64,000 nucleotides of DNA from NCBI GenBank assembly GCA_023634235.1, contig JAMKCF010000006.1:3562921-3626920 (forward strand), given 5' to 3'. Position 1 is the first letter of the stretch; each line of letters starts with the position of its first letter. A program made the position numbers and the translations under genes. Positions 46,801 to 59,400 of the stretch are shown in pieces. The notes beneath the pieces were generated by a model that saw nothing but the letters and a program-made list of their open reading frames with translations, did no database searches and was not told the DNA's origin. The DNA comes from Pisaster brevispinus. Taxonomy: Eukaryota; Echinodermata; Asteroidea; Forcipulatida; Asteriidae.

Positions 46801-49800
46801 GCATCGCAGACAAAAGCTGAACTGAAAATGATTTGCAGAAACAATGATGTACAGTAAAAAAAATAGACACAGAACTTGGTCGTGAAACGACCGCTAGAGA
46901 ACAAAACAATAGCATGATTTCAGCAAGTTTGTAAACAGCAAGGTCCAATTTCACAAAGCTGTAGTGTAAGGCAACAACAATTTGTTTAGCAACAAAAATC
47001 TGCAAGGGGTACCACTCACAGCGATAGTAATGTACGGTATTTTGCATTAAGTCATAATACTTATAATTTTATAACTGTAATCGTAACTGTGTGATACACG
47101 TCGCAAATGTGTTCGATCCATCGGATATAAGTCAAAACTATTGGTGTTTTTTCTCATTCTTAATTCAATCTTTCGCACTTACAAAAACAATTAACAATCT
47201 AAAAAATGTACTTCTTGTCATTGACGTAATGGAAAGGTTTATCTGTGTAAAACTTTGTGCGTTGTATTTATTTACTTGACAATAAAGTAAAACAATTGGT
47301 CGAGAATTTCGATTGGCTGTTTCCGATTATTTTTATTTATAGGTAAATCCTGCTGGTCCATAATTGGGTGTTTATATTCAAATCTCAAGGAAAGTTTATA
47401 AATAAATCCAAACGGACTAGGTTTTAATTATCAAAGGGTAAAGGTTAAATCTGTAAAGTTTGTAACATTTTAATCCACTGGGATTAATTTAATTAATCCT
47501 CCAAAGACTAATTTTTTAAAATCTTTTGAAAGATTAATTTCAAATCCACGCTGATTGGTCCCTAACCACACTCCTTGAAAGATTTAAAATTTAATCCTGT
47601 GGATTTAAATTTAAATCCCTGCAATTTAGAGTGTAGCGTTTCGTGAAATCGGCTGCCGGTCAATAACCGACTAAGACTCCGGGTCATGTTGACCCTTGGG
47701 ACCCCTCGTCTGGTCATTTCAGGCCCGGAACTTTTAATTACGGGTTGGTTTTTTAGGTGACATAAAAATCCACAAAATTTGTCATATGTTTAAAGGAAGA
47801 AAATATAATTAGCTGTTGCAAATTGCTCACCAATCAAAATGACCTATATCGATGCTGAAAACATGCTAGAAAAATAATGGCCTGACGTTTTGATCCTAGC
47901 AGAGTCTTTCTCGACGTTTTGGCAATAGCGAAAGACTAGGGTAGAAACACAGGCTTTAAAGTAACAAACAAGAAATATCCACACATACAAAAACCAAGAA
48001 CCAAAAACCAAAGCAAGCTGTCAAACATGATATCTTCCCTTTCAAAGCAAGTCGTATTCATTCGCTACTGCAAACCGAAGTTGATGAATTCATGACATTT
48101 TGATTTCACACCCATCATGTGATGGATATAGGGACCTGGTATTAATAATCTTGGCAGCCCACTCATTCAATATTAGTGAATCGCTTAAACCAATCATATA
48201 TCAACTTTCAAATTACCACAAGGCATTCGGCCATTGATTTGACCCCATGTGGAGTTTGGATGTCAGCGTGAAATAGATTTAACGTGAATGCCGTTTATAT
48301 TCATCAGCTCAATTGTCTCGAAATCATATTAGTTCTACATCAGTGACAAACTATTGATCTAGAACAGCCTAAACTCCATCTTTCCGGACTCTTTTTCTTT
48401 CGGCCTAATCGACAGCTTCTTCGGTGGACTCCGGTCAATAGCTCGGCTTCCGCGCGGTGAGTGACAAAACCTGGGGGTGCCATCACACGAACGCTGCGCC
48501 CCTTCAAAAAATTGCTTTGACGAAGGTACATTAATCAAGGAAGCTATCGCTTTTCGTTGCTTATTGCTTGGGAATCGATTAGTTTGGGGTTTGTATTGTG
48601 AAGCTCACAGCAGCATCGAAGCCGTTCTGAGCAAATGGCGGTGTATTGCGCCTTGTGGTTACGTCAGGTGGGGGGGGGGGGATGATCATTGCACGCTTCT
48701 TTTCTTAATAATTAAACAAGGGTAAATTTTCCAGTAAAACACAAATTGAAACTATATACAAATAACAAAACCAAGTCAAAGTAAAACGCACAAGATATTT
48801 ATCGCCAATTTATTTTTGTCGAATATCCCTGTCAATACATTGTAAAACAATCCCAGGGGGCATTGATTAATTAAATTGATAAGTCAAGTAACTTCATAAG
48901 ATACGCACCTTTACGTGATAATGATAAGCGCGTTGATTATAAACAAACCGCTGATCGGTAAAACAGTCTAGACTGGTAGTGACGACAACTTCAAAAAAGG
49001 GCGAACCTCACAAAATAAACCCCAAAACAAAAACGGCACAACCCCCCCCAAACAAACAAAAATGTCAACCACAATTGAGACAGTTAGTGAGACTGCTGAA
49101 TCCAACAGGCACAGAAATTACAATTTGAAAAACTATCACAAATTGAAATGGAAATTGATATGGTCCCCCTATTAAACCACTTATTTTCAACATTTCGACC
49201 AACCCATAACAGTTCCAGTTAATTTTGCTTTCTTTTAAAACTTGTACTAATTGTACTTCTCCTTATAGAACTTACTTTTTCACTGAGACTGATGAATTAT
49301 TGATACCTAATGTCCAACTGGAGAGGGTGAGGCGGGGGGGGGGGGGGGTAAATCAAACCCCCAGCATACACCAAGGGTGGGGTAACAAGACCAACAAATT
49401 AACCCCATTGAGAGATTTTCGGGACGCTAGGTGGCGCCAGACTTACCAGGTTAGTCCAATGTTTTCAATAGTAATTATTTGCCCACTCAAAACTTTACAT
49501 GCCAATGAACAAGTCATCTGCACTGCAAAAACTGCGATGTTAAAATGGGTGTTGTCGATTAAAGATACCGAAGAGAAAATCAAATTTTACACCACAGGCT
49601 GTTAAAATAGAACTAATTTCTGCCACTAGACAATTATTTTGGTGTCGACTTCAAACGTTTTTGCAGTGTGGTATATCTGCTTTGTACTATCTTCTCCCAA
49701 AATCTCAAAAATTCTACCCAAAATGCAATCATTTGCTCCAATAAAACATAACATCGAAACGTGCTGCAATCAACAGGTCCATCCGCTTCATTTTTAGAAC

Positions 49801-52800
49801 TAAAATGGTAATTCAGCAACTACGTATACGACGCCCCCCCCCCCCCCCCGCCACACACACACACACCTATAATGGCCTTCACCCAATACACTCGAATTAA
49901 CTGGGTTAATTAAGTAATCGAGCAGGCTCAAATATTACTCATAAAGACCAGAGTCATTTTACAGCCCCTTCCGGTGAGCCAAAAAAAGCACTGACGAGAA
50001 CCGTTTTGTTTGACGAGCTTACGTTTTCCTGTCTGATTAGTCCACTTCTTCGTACCGGTTTGGATGGGTATGTTTTCATTGATAGTGTGTAGGTCGTCGT
50101 GTGGAATGAGCAGTTTTATGAAAGTTGCGCAAATTCTTCCTGTAAGAGCTAATTGTACTCGCCTATAAGACGAAGGGACAACCAGAGAATAAGAAGAAGA
50201 CCCCCCACAGGAATATAAGAGGCATTGTGGAATGATCACTTTTAAGAAAGATCGATCGCGCCAATCACATTTCTTTATTGCTTCCCATTATATTATTGGT
50301 TATCATTAAAATAAATATAAACCTATATTGTGTATTAATATATGGGAATTGTTATGAGGTCCACGTTGGTTTATTCGTTTCAAGGTTGTTTTACTTGTTT
50401 ATGAAACGTCCATCGACCAGTCACCATATTTCACCATAAACTGTCTCCAACGACAAGAACTATTTTGACATAATCTCCAATTTGGATCCTTTCCGAATAA
50501 CATAAAAAAAAATAAAAAATTAAAAAAAATCACAACCATACTGGAGACAAAACCTTTACAGTCTTTACTGCTAAGGATTGCAACAATACCCCCACACACA
50601 TTGAGTTCGCTATAGCTCAATTGTACACTTAAAAAACTACTAAAAAGCCGACCTTTCCCGTAGTTAATCATTTTGTTATTGATCTGTGTTTTTTCCCCGT
50701 CCGATTCACTTAATATTGTTTGCGCTGTGATTCTGTCTACAAAGTAGAGCGTGAAATGATTGGTATTCGAATTATATTCTTGTACCAACATGGCTTTCAG
50801 ATTTAAAATGGTCTGGACATCTTTGAGTCCTGGTGGAAAAAAAAACCCCCAAAAACAAACAAACAAACAAAACAAAAACGTGTATTGTACGCTCCCCACT
50901 CGATCACACGCTCATTAAAACAGCAACAAATATAAATACCATTGTGCTACAGTGAGACCCCCATCTCTTAACGTAAACCTCTCTGGAATTATTTATCTCT
51001 CCAACCCTAGTTCGACAAAAATTAAATTGAGCCATGGACAAAAGGCCGAGTATAGTGGTTCGTGAGTAGTATTAAGTAATATGACAAAAGGACATGAGTT
51101 CGCCCTTGGACATGCTTCAGTTAGTAATGTGTGGTGATAATATTGAAGTGTGCAATCCAACGACGAGTCGCGTTATACTGTTGCATGTTGAGAACATTTT
51201 GTAGAACGTTTTGAAGTGGGTTTAAAAGTGAAACTTGATTTGCACTACATTGAAGGACGTTAGTAATGCTAGCTGGTGAAACTACTGTAACTGTGTGTTT
51301 TTTTTCATTTTTTAGTCATATTTTGCATCTTTTCGAGAAAATTCACATTTAACATCTAAATTATAGAGATAATATTTATAGAGATAATATTAGTGATACC
51401 AAAAATAATAATTCGGGGTTGAACCAAGAACACTTTTTTTTTTTTTCAACCTCAAACTAATAATAATAGTGCACATGTTGTGCCATAACTCTCGTAAATG
51501 ACACTCCTGTTACAGTATTATCAAACTGGTAGAAACGAAGCAACCATAATACAACACCTTGAATAAAGGTATACAAGGCAAGGTGGAGCATGATGCTGAT
51601 GCCAGTTCCAGACTGGGTTCTTTTATACGTGCATTACACAACACACTGGACCTACGGCTTTACGTCCCATCCAAAGCAACAAGGGTCAAGTGTCTTGCTT
51701 AGGGACGCGTGTCAAGACCTGGTGTCAAGACTTGGACTCGAACCCGCACTCAGATCAGAAACACCAGAGCTTGAGTCCAGTGCACTTCACTGCTCGGCCA
51801 CGTAAAGCCGATACTGACAATGTATTGTACAGCAATACCAATAACCCCCCCCCAAAAAAAAAAAAAAAAAAAAAACCCCAAAACAAAACAAAAAAAACAA
51901 CAAAAAACCCAAAAAAAACCCAAAAAACAACAAAAAAACCCACCCCAAAACCATTACACTAAAGCTGAATATTTCAATATTAGTATTGGAAAGTTACAGT
52001 GCTCTGGAAGTGCTATCCAACTTGTTGAGATCCTGTGAAAATTTACGGCAGGATGATGACATCATAAACGTAAGATGACGGCATCCTGAGATAATTTATC
52101 TCCTGATAACGACATCTTTAAAGTTAGAATGTCGGCTTGCAGTTCGGGACGACGACATCCTGAAAGCAAAATGTTGTCATCCAAAGAATGTTTTTTCTGG
52201 GCTCTCGATATTTTCAGGACGTTATCATTCCATGATGAATTATCACGGAAAGCCAACATCTTACTTCAGGATGTCGTCATCCCGGGATTAATCAGGATGT
52301 CGTCATCTCTCGTTTACGATGTCAGCATCATCCTGCAGTAAAATTAGCCCAGGATCTCAACATGTCGGATGGCATTTCCAGAGCTCCGTAGAAAGTAGTC
52401 TACGGATTCTTCCCCCCAAAATATATTCGTGAAGTTGGATTTCTCGAAACGCGCAACTATTTTAGTGTCCCGCATTAGGGGTGGGCTTTTTGGATACAAA
52501 AAGTAAGTAGTCTCAATTAACTGATGTGCCCCCCTCAATAATATATATAGTTAAGTTTACCTTTAGTTCACATAAATTCTCTGTGATCTACCGATGGGTA
52601 ATATCTTATTTTAATTTAATTCATCCCAGCCTGATTAATTATATTATATCTCCATCAAACCATTGAGCAAGGACACGCATACGTCAATAATAGTACGATG
52701 CAGTCTTACCGTATAGAAAGAGGCGAATAGTAATCAAGGGAATATGAGGGAATGAGACATCAGTAGCAATAGAGGTCTTTGTTTCATTCAGCTGAATTGG

Positions 52801-55800
52801 CAGGTGTTTCTCCCGGTTCTTTTCAATGTGCTACTTTTTTGTTTGGGTGTCTTGTAATGAGTGACCTATCGTACACACTATAAATTACCTTGGACATTGT
52901 AAACAGTTGGGAATAGTAAAAGGGTCAACACATGTTGGGGGGAGTTGACTCGTGTTTTACAAGGGTGGGTGTATAGGCGATACACCGAGCTTTATTTATA
53001 AGTCATTTCCACTCAAAAGGGATTTCCTTGAAGAGTAAATTGACATGGCCGAAAGCAAACTTCACAATCAACAAAGCAGCGATAACGAAGCCACTTTTTT
53101 TTCACCTGCGCCGAATGATCGCAGGGCTGCGTTGGCTGCTATCTTGCTTGTAAGTCTCACAACTGGGGGTGGGAGGAGGGGGGGGGGGGTGGAACAGGCA
53201 AATTCAAGGAATCAACGAGTGCCAGTTTGATAAGAGTTGCGATTACACAATTATTACAACCCGTTTGCAGATGAATGCAACACATTTGTTTTTCTTCAAA
53301 AAGAATTGAAGAAATAGACGGTCATTCAGAGAGTAGATTTGCTTCTGAAGAATTCGAGTATGTAATGGGATGTTTTTGCTGTTCTAATTCCGAGGGGTTT
53401 ATTCACGCGGTGAGCCTATTTAAGCCTACATTTAAGAGATCCCTTCAATTGCCGTAGAGAACCCTTTCTTAACTGTGACCTTTTTATTGATTACTAATCC
53501 CTCCCTCCACAATCTTCGAAACATATGACAATTGGGGCTTATACGATTCACAGTAGACATAAGCACAACCATTCACAATAAAAGACCAAGAAATGCACTT
53601 TTTCTTTTTTTTCTTTTTTTACCCACGAACCCAAATCCCCAGTGTCTGTGTTTGTACGGCTTAAACATCATACATGACATCATCTTACTTTTGGGGTTGA
53701 ATTTATTGGTGTTTATACCCCACGTCTTTAAAGTACGCTTATTTTTATGGGAGACTTACATCGCCAGTCACCGGCTGTTATTACGAACATCATCGTGAAT
53801 CACCCCAAAATAGAGAGAGCCGGTCCAATTACAGGGTTCGACTCACTCCATTCAAGAATAGGAAAGTACTAACACAAGACTGTCCTTTAGCTTGAGTTAC
53901 TGACACTTCTGTTGTGACTGATGCAGCAGATCCACGCTATATCAATTTTCCTTGGAAATGCAATACCCGTCAAAAGGAGAGGAGCGTCTTGGCCGGGGTC
54001 CTCCAACACTATTTGCACAAACCCCAAGACATGTTTGATTCTCGCTTTGTCGTGAATAGGAAGTGGGTTTTACCTTACCTGTAATTAACGTTTATGAGAA
54101 GTAGAATGGAGGAACAATTTGAATCCCAGTGAATTCAACCAATTACTTAAAGCTGTGTTTATTTGTTAGGTGAGGGAAGAGCACATTCATCAGGAGCCTT
54201 ATTTAAAGACCAAACCAAAACAATTTACTTTTTTTTCACGTCGCCCACATGTTCAACAGAAACAATAGCTAACGTGTCCAAGCAAAATTAATGACTAGAT
54301 AAAGTTTCGTATTACGTTGTTGTACATTTTTTGAGTATTTTTTTATGGCCAATTGGGAATCGAACAAAAGTCAGGCTCGCGGTGGAAATATCATTAGATA
54401 TCCATATTCTTAATTACGAAAAAAGAAGAAGAAAAAAAGAGGAAGAAGAAGACCCCCCCACCTGAAAAAAAAAGACTTAAAAAAAATCACACGCCCGCAG
54501 TTTTTCTCCTTAAGAAAAGAAAAACGCGGCTCATATGAAACTAGGCCCTATATGACAAAACAAAAGCAAGCGAACAAATCATACGATAATCAAATTCACT
54601 GGGAACTAACACTCCCGGTCTTTGTATACCAAGCCACACGTCGCCCTTCCCACTGGTAAAATAAATGTAGAAATAAAAAGTAAACTTAAAAATACAACTT
54701 GAAAAGAATGTGGACCAATATTGCACAAATACTGGATATTAAAAGTGTATTTAAAGAAATATACACAGTTAAGGGACACAACGTGACTTATGCAGTGAAG
54801 CGTTTGTTTTGCTGTATTTTATGCCTATCGTTACATTAGGTGAAAGTGTGGTGAGTTAATTGACGAGGAGCTACAACGTTAACTTCCTGCCAAAACTCTT
54901 TTCAACTTGAACTTTCCCGTCAATTTGTTATTTACATCAACACTATTGTAATATATAAAACACAAAATTAGTTACGGACGATATCTTCACAATGTCATTT
55001 TGAATTGTGAGATAATGTTTGTAGGCAAGGCCATAGATTTGTCAACGTAATGCTGATTTATAAGCAAAATTATAAAGAAAGATACAATAAAAGACATTAT
55101 TTTATGTGAAAAGTTTCAGCTGAATACAGTGTTACTTGCTAGTACAACAGCCAAAAGTCAAGGTATTTAAAAAAAAAAAAAAAACCCAAAACGTCGAATC
55201 CATCCATGTTTAGTGAGGTGACCAGCGGGTGTCAACCGCATCTCTGGCCGCAGCATTCGCGGACGGACACCAACCCTCAGAAATCTGAGAAACGATTTAT
55301 GCATGAATCTTTTCTCAGATTCAAATGTTTTTGGGTGACAAGTCATCCAAACCATATTACTTCGAAGGGAATCCTTTCTTAAACTAGTTTATACTATCAA
55401 CAGTTGTCCTTTCTGTCTTTGCCAAGACTCCTCTTAGGTCGTCAAACAGTCATAACGCTATGTCTCGAAGACCAACAGAATATCAGGTTTTAGCAGGCGT
55501 ACAGTTCGCTCTAAAGATTCTGTTTTCGTTGACGTTACTTTTTAAATTATTATCCAGCTTGGTATCCATTTCAGTCTTGGCAAATGCTCTTGAAAACATC
55601 CAACGCAGATTCACCAGTGCTTGTTTTAATATGCAGACGGGATGTTATAGTTACTCAGATCACCTAACCATCCTGTAACTTCCTTTCATTCACAACCGAT
55701 AAAAATATCTCCTCGATTTTGTTCCGCGTTGTTTACACCAAAGTTATGATATCGAGCCTGAACTACTTTCCTGTATAAATACTCGCCATGTTGACATTTA

Positions 55801-56373
55801 AACTTTCAAAAATTGGGTTTGCCCGCACAAACTCTTTTAAACCGTCTATTTTCAACTACTGTCCTTACATTTTGAATGTTTTACAATCCTCGTTATTAAG
55901 AGATCAAGCTATCGATTCACATGGGTTTACAGCTCTCATGTTCAATCAAAAACATGTTTTTAGCCGTGGGCATTGCCCAGTTAAGTCTTCAGCCTTTTAA
56001 TTCTTCAATTTTCTATTTTTAAAATATTCTTTTTGTAAGAGCGTGTAGGCCTATAATCCCTTTGTGTTTTTGATATATGTTTGTGTGTTTTGTCTTTTTT
56101 ACGGGGATTGTTCTTTTAGGTAGTGATTCAGTTTGCTTTTGGGCAATCCCTAGGCTGCTGTTTCTTTTTTGTATTTCCACATAGTATTGTTATTCCAAGT
56201 CTTCTGTATAATGCATTGTAATAGTTTTTAAAGCCTGAATGAATGAATAAATAAATTGATTATCTATAACTCTCCCTTTAAATTCACACAAACAGTTTTG
56301 TTTTCCCACTAAAATTTAAGTAGTGATGTAATTTTTGTTAGTATTCTTATATATTTAGAGGGGCTTGTGAAAA

Positions 56374-56413
<40 letters not shown>

Positions 56414-59400
56414 TGATTTTTGTTTTACTTCCCTGGACTTATCCTGGTCAAGATCTTTATATTTTCCGAATATTTGAAATAATTGGATACAATAAAAAAA
56501 AAAAAGTTACCAAAACAAAGACTATAAGAGGGCAAAATTTAGTCAGGCTCCGTTTTAGTCAGATTGAAAAATCACCATTCATTACCGCTATCACAGAAAG
56601 GGGACACGACACAGATGGCGCCATGATGGTGAAAGTCATTCCAAAAGTCATCTGTTCACCTCTTGTGGTTAACAAACAAAATGTCATTTGGGGTTATTTT
56701 TTTGACACATGCCATTTAAAACAGGTGTAGTGTGATCAATTTCCCCTTGATACGGTGTTCAAATTCTACACACAGAACAATGAAACACTGTGTTGAATTT
56801 CAAAATTAATTTCCAGTTGTTTTGTGCCACATCTCACTGCTTTAAAGCCTTTACCCAGATAGTTTTTTTTCCCCCCAAATTAAGTTATCTTGAATGATCT
56901 GAAGATCAGTTGAGAGCATCCGTACGAGAATTCAGCCCGAGGGTAGTATACGCTATGACTTCACATGCAACTGATTAACGTAAAACTCAAATCGCTATGT
57001 GTTAAAATGAAAAATTGTCAAACTGTCTCTGCGAAGCGGGCTAAACTTTTTATCGAGCGTTGGAATCAAACTCGGTATTAGTCTCCGCGTTTTGTTGATG
57101 TCTGACCGGGTGACTTTATAAAGTGTGTTATATCAGACTACCGCGCGAACCAAGCCGTGGGAACTGGAGACGAGTCTAACGGCAATGAATGTGTCGCAAT
57201 TTGATTGTTTCGTGACCTTAAAATAGAATACAAAATAATCGATGTTTGCTCGACCAACCTTCGTTTCAGAGAAGACCGATTATTAACCAATTTACGCGGA
57301 AAATAAAGACCATCATGAAGTGAGGTGATGAAAAGTGGGAAATTATCCTTCGCACAGGGGAAAAGAAGCATCACAGTTGATCAACCCCCAAGGTATAAAC
57401 AATGTTTGGGTGTCATTATTAAATGAAACGATCTGAGCAGGCTAACGATTTTTCTTAAACGAGGAAAAAGGGCCGTGAATTTAGGAGCCGAGAGTGGACT
57501 GATCGACCCGAGAGAAGTAAACCTTGGGCAGGATGAACCTATATTTGTCAACCCCAGAAGATTAATGTTTCATAATTTAGAGAGAGACAAAAAGAAGACA
57601 AAAAGAGCGGGGTTTATTCCGTCACATGCTATTAGAGAAACAGCCGAATGGACAAGGCGTTTATGTCTTTTCCCAACTACTCAGCAACAAAAACAAACGA
57701 TAACGTTCCGTCGATACCATAAAACATACAACACGAGAACACAATCACCGCCAGTCATACTACAAAAAAAGTCAGCGACAACAAGGACGACTTTCGCTAT
57801 AGCAGTGATAGTCCTCGTACTTGGTATTCGCTATCAAGTACTACTCGAGTACTCAAAAAACAAAAAAACAAACAAAAAAACCTTAAACAAACAGAACACA
57901 ACATTTTTGGAATAACGTACGTAGTCTTTATCCCCTTTGAATAATTTTGTGATATTTTAAAAGATATTTCAGGTTTGCTGAATAATTCTTACTTTTTGAT
58001 GACATCATTCTGATTGTGATTCTGTATACATGTAATTGTGATACTGTTGGTTTGCATTTTAGACTGAGCAAGTTATTGTTTGCGAATTAAATATTGGGAC
58101 CCGTTTTGTTTCATTTGACACGTTAAAGTAATGTATATTGTAAACGAAGGTTCCCGAAATCATCTGTAGCAACCTAGACGATACGTCAGCAGCTTCCAAA
58201 AGTAAGCACATAAAAATATTAGTTATTCATAAATAACTAAATAAATAAAAGAAATGCCCCTTATGATTTCTAAAAGATACTGCTCGAACCGCGTCAATTA
58301 ATGGTCGTTGTACCTGTCTGAAGAAAAAAAAGACATTACAACCCACACATAATTTTCTTTATCTTCAATCTTTAATTTTTATCCGTGTGTTTGCTCTTTT
58401 AATTAATAATCCCCGCATTGTATAAAATGGCGATACCACTCAGTGTCGTCACCAGATGCTATTTACAAAATCACAACGGACACTAACACCTTTTTTTTTG
58501 GCGTAGATTGCAACGGGCAGTGACGTTACCAAAGGGCAAGTAGGCCCCGGGAGGAACCTGACTTGAAGATGACATGAGATCTAGCTAAGATTTCTCACGA
58601 CGACTATCAATTAAGGGCATTATTAACGCTCTGGCCTGAGGAGCTATGATGTGGTATCTTGAAGCAAAGATAGATCGAGAGGGAGAGAGAGAGGGAGAGA
58701 GAGAGAGGGAGATAGCGGGGAATAGAAAAATATCCAGACGTGTAATATGAAATGAATATTGACTGATTTCATTACAACATTGTCTACCGATTTCGTGTGC
58801 AACCTGATGATTTCAACTCTTTTTTTGCATGTGAGACAAGTTCTCGTGTGGCAAAAACGTATGAGAGAAAACAAAATATTGGAAAATACAGATTGAGAGT
58901 AATATTGGAGTAAGCAAAATGCCAGTTCGGTTTATCAGCTAGGTCTCATTCAAGCTCTTAAAATAAACTGTTTCTGAATTGTTCTCCCCGTAAGTACAAT
59001 CTCAGTCTGGACGCGTCTTAATGGCGGGGTATTCTTTTGGTAATTGTCAAAGACCAGTATCCTCACTTGGTGTATCCCAAACTAATGCATACAACAACAA
59101 ACCTGTGCAAATTTTGGCTCAATTGGTCATCAAAATTGCAAGAAAATTATTCTCAGATTCATCTTTTTGTGAAAAATTACCTCTGTCTCTAAAGCTGCTT
59201 TACTTCAAAGGGGGTCATTTCTAAAAATGTTTTATAATATCAACAGCTCTCCTGTGCTCTTTACCAAGTAAGATTCTGTTGTTGTAAATTTTGTCAGTAA
59301 ATACCAAAGGTATACCTTCCCTTTAAATACAACAAAAACGAGAAAACTCAACGCAGCGAGTAAGTATTTCTCACTACCCTTCAAGTCCTAAACTGTGAGA

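Larger units (their letters stand above)
45525..47657. mobile_element. 2.1-kb inverted-repeat element with a coding first exon inside
   Basis: The left end 'cgatttcaccaaactc' and, further in, 'tacactcttaaa' are mirrored by the right end, whose reverse complement reads 'cgatttcacgaaacgc' and 'tacactctaaat'. Both arms continue with TTAATC/GATTTAAA-rich sequence, and both carry 'gaccaatc'-type motifs (gaccaatccggtgattgg at left; reverse complement of gattggtccc at right). Inside sit a promoter-like stretch and the exon at 45894. I see no transposase domain, so this is probably an internally deleted DNA transposon. The superfamily is not determined. Confidence 0.6.

Noticed and set aside
49442..49535. 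- strand exon before a GTAAGT-type donor
   Set aside because: It would end in phase 2, which fits none of the neighbouring exons, and the acceptor choice is ambiguous.
50399..50899. 166-codon - strand frame as a single gene
   Set aside because: Its beginning and middle run through homopolymer and simple sequence; only the 50653-50829 part looks exon-like.
57475..57915. 146-codon open frame on the + strand
   Set aside because: It starts at GTG, shows no domain, and its end lies in A-rich simple sequence.
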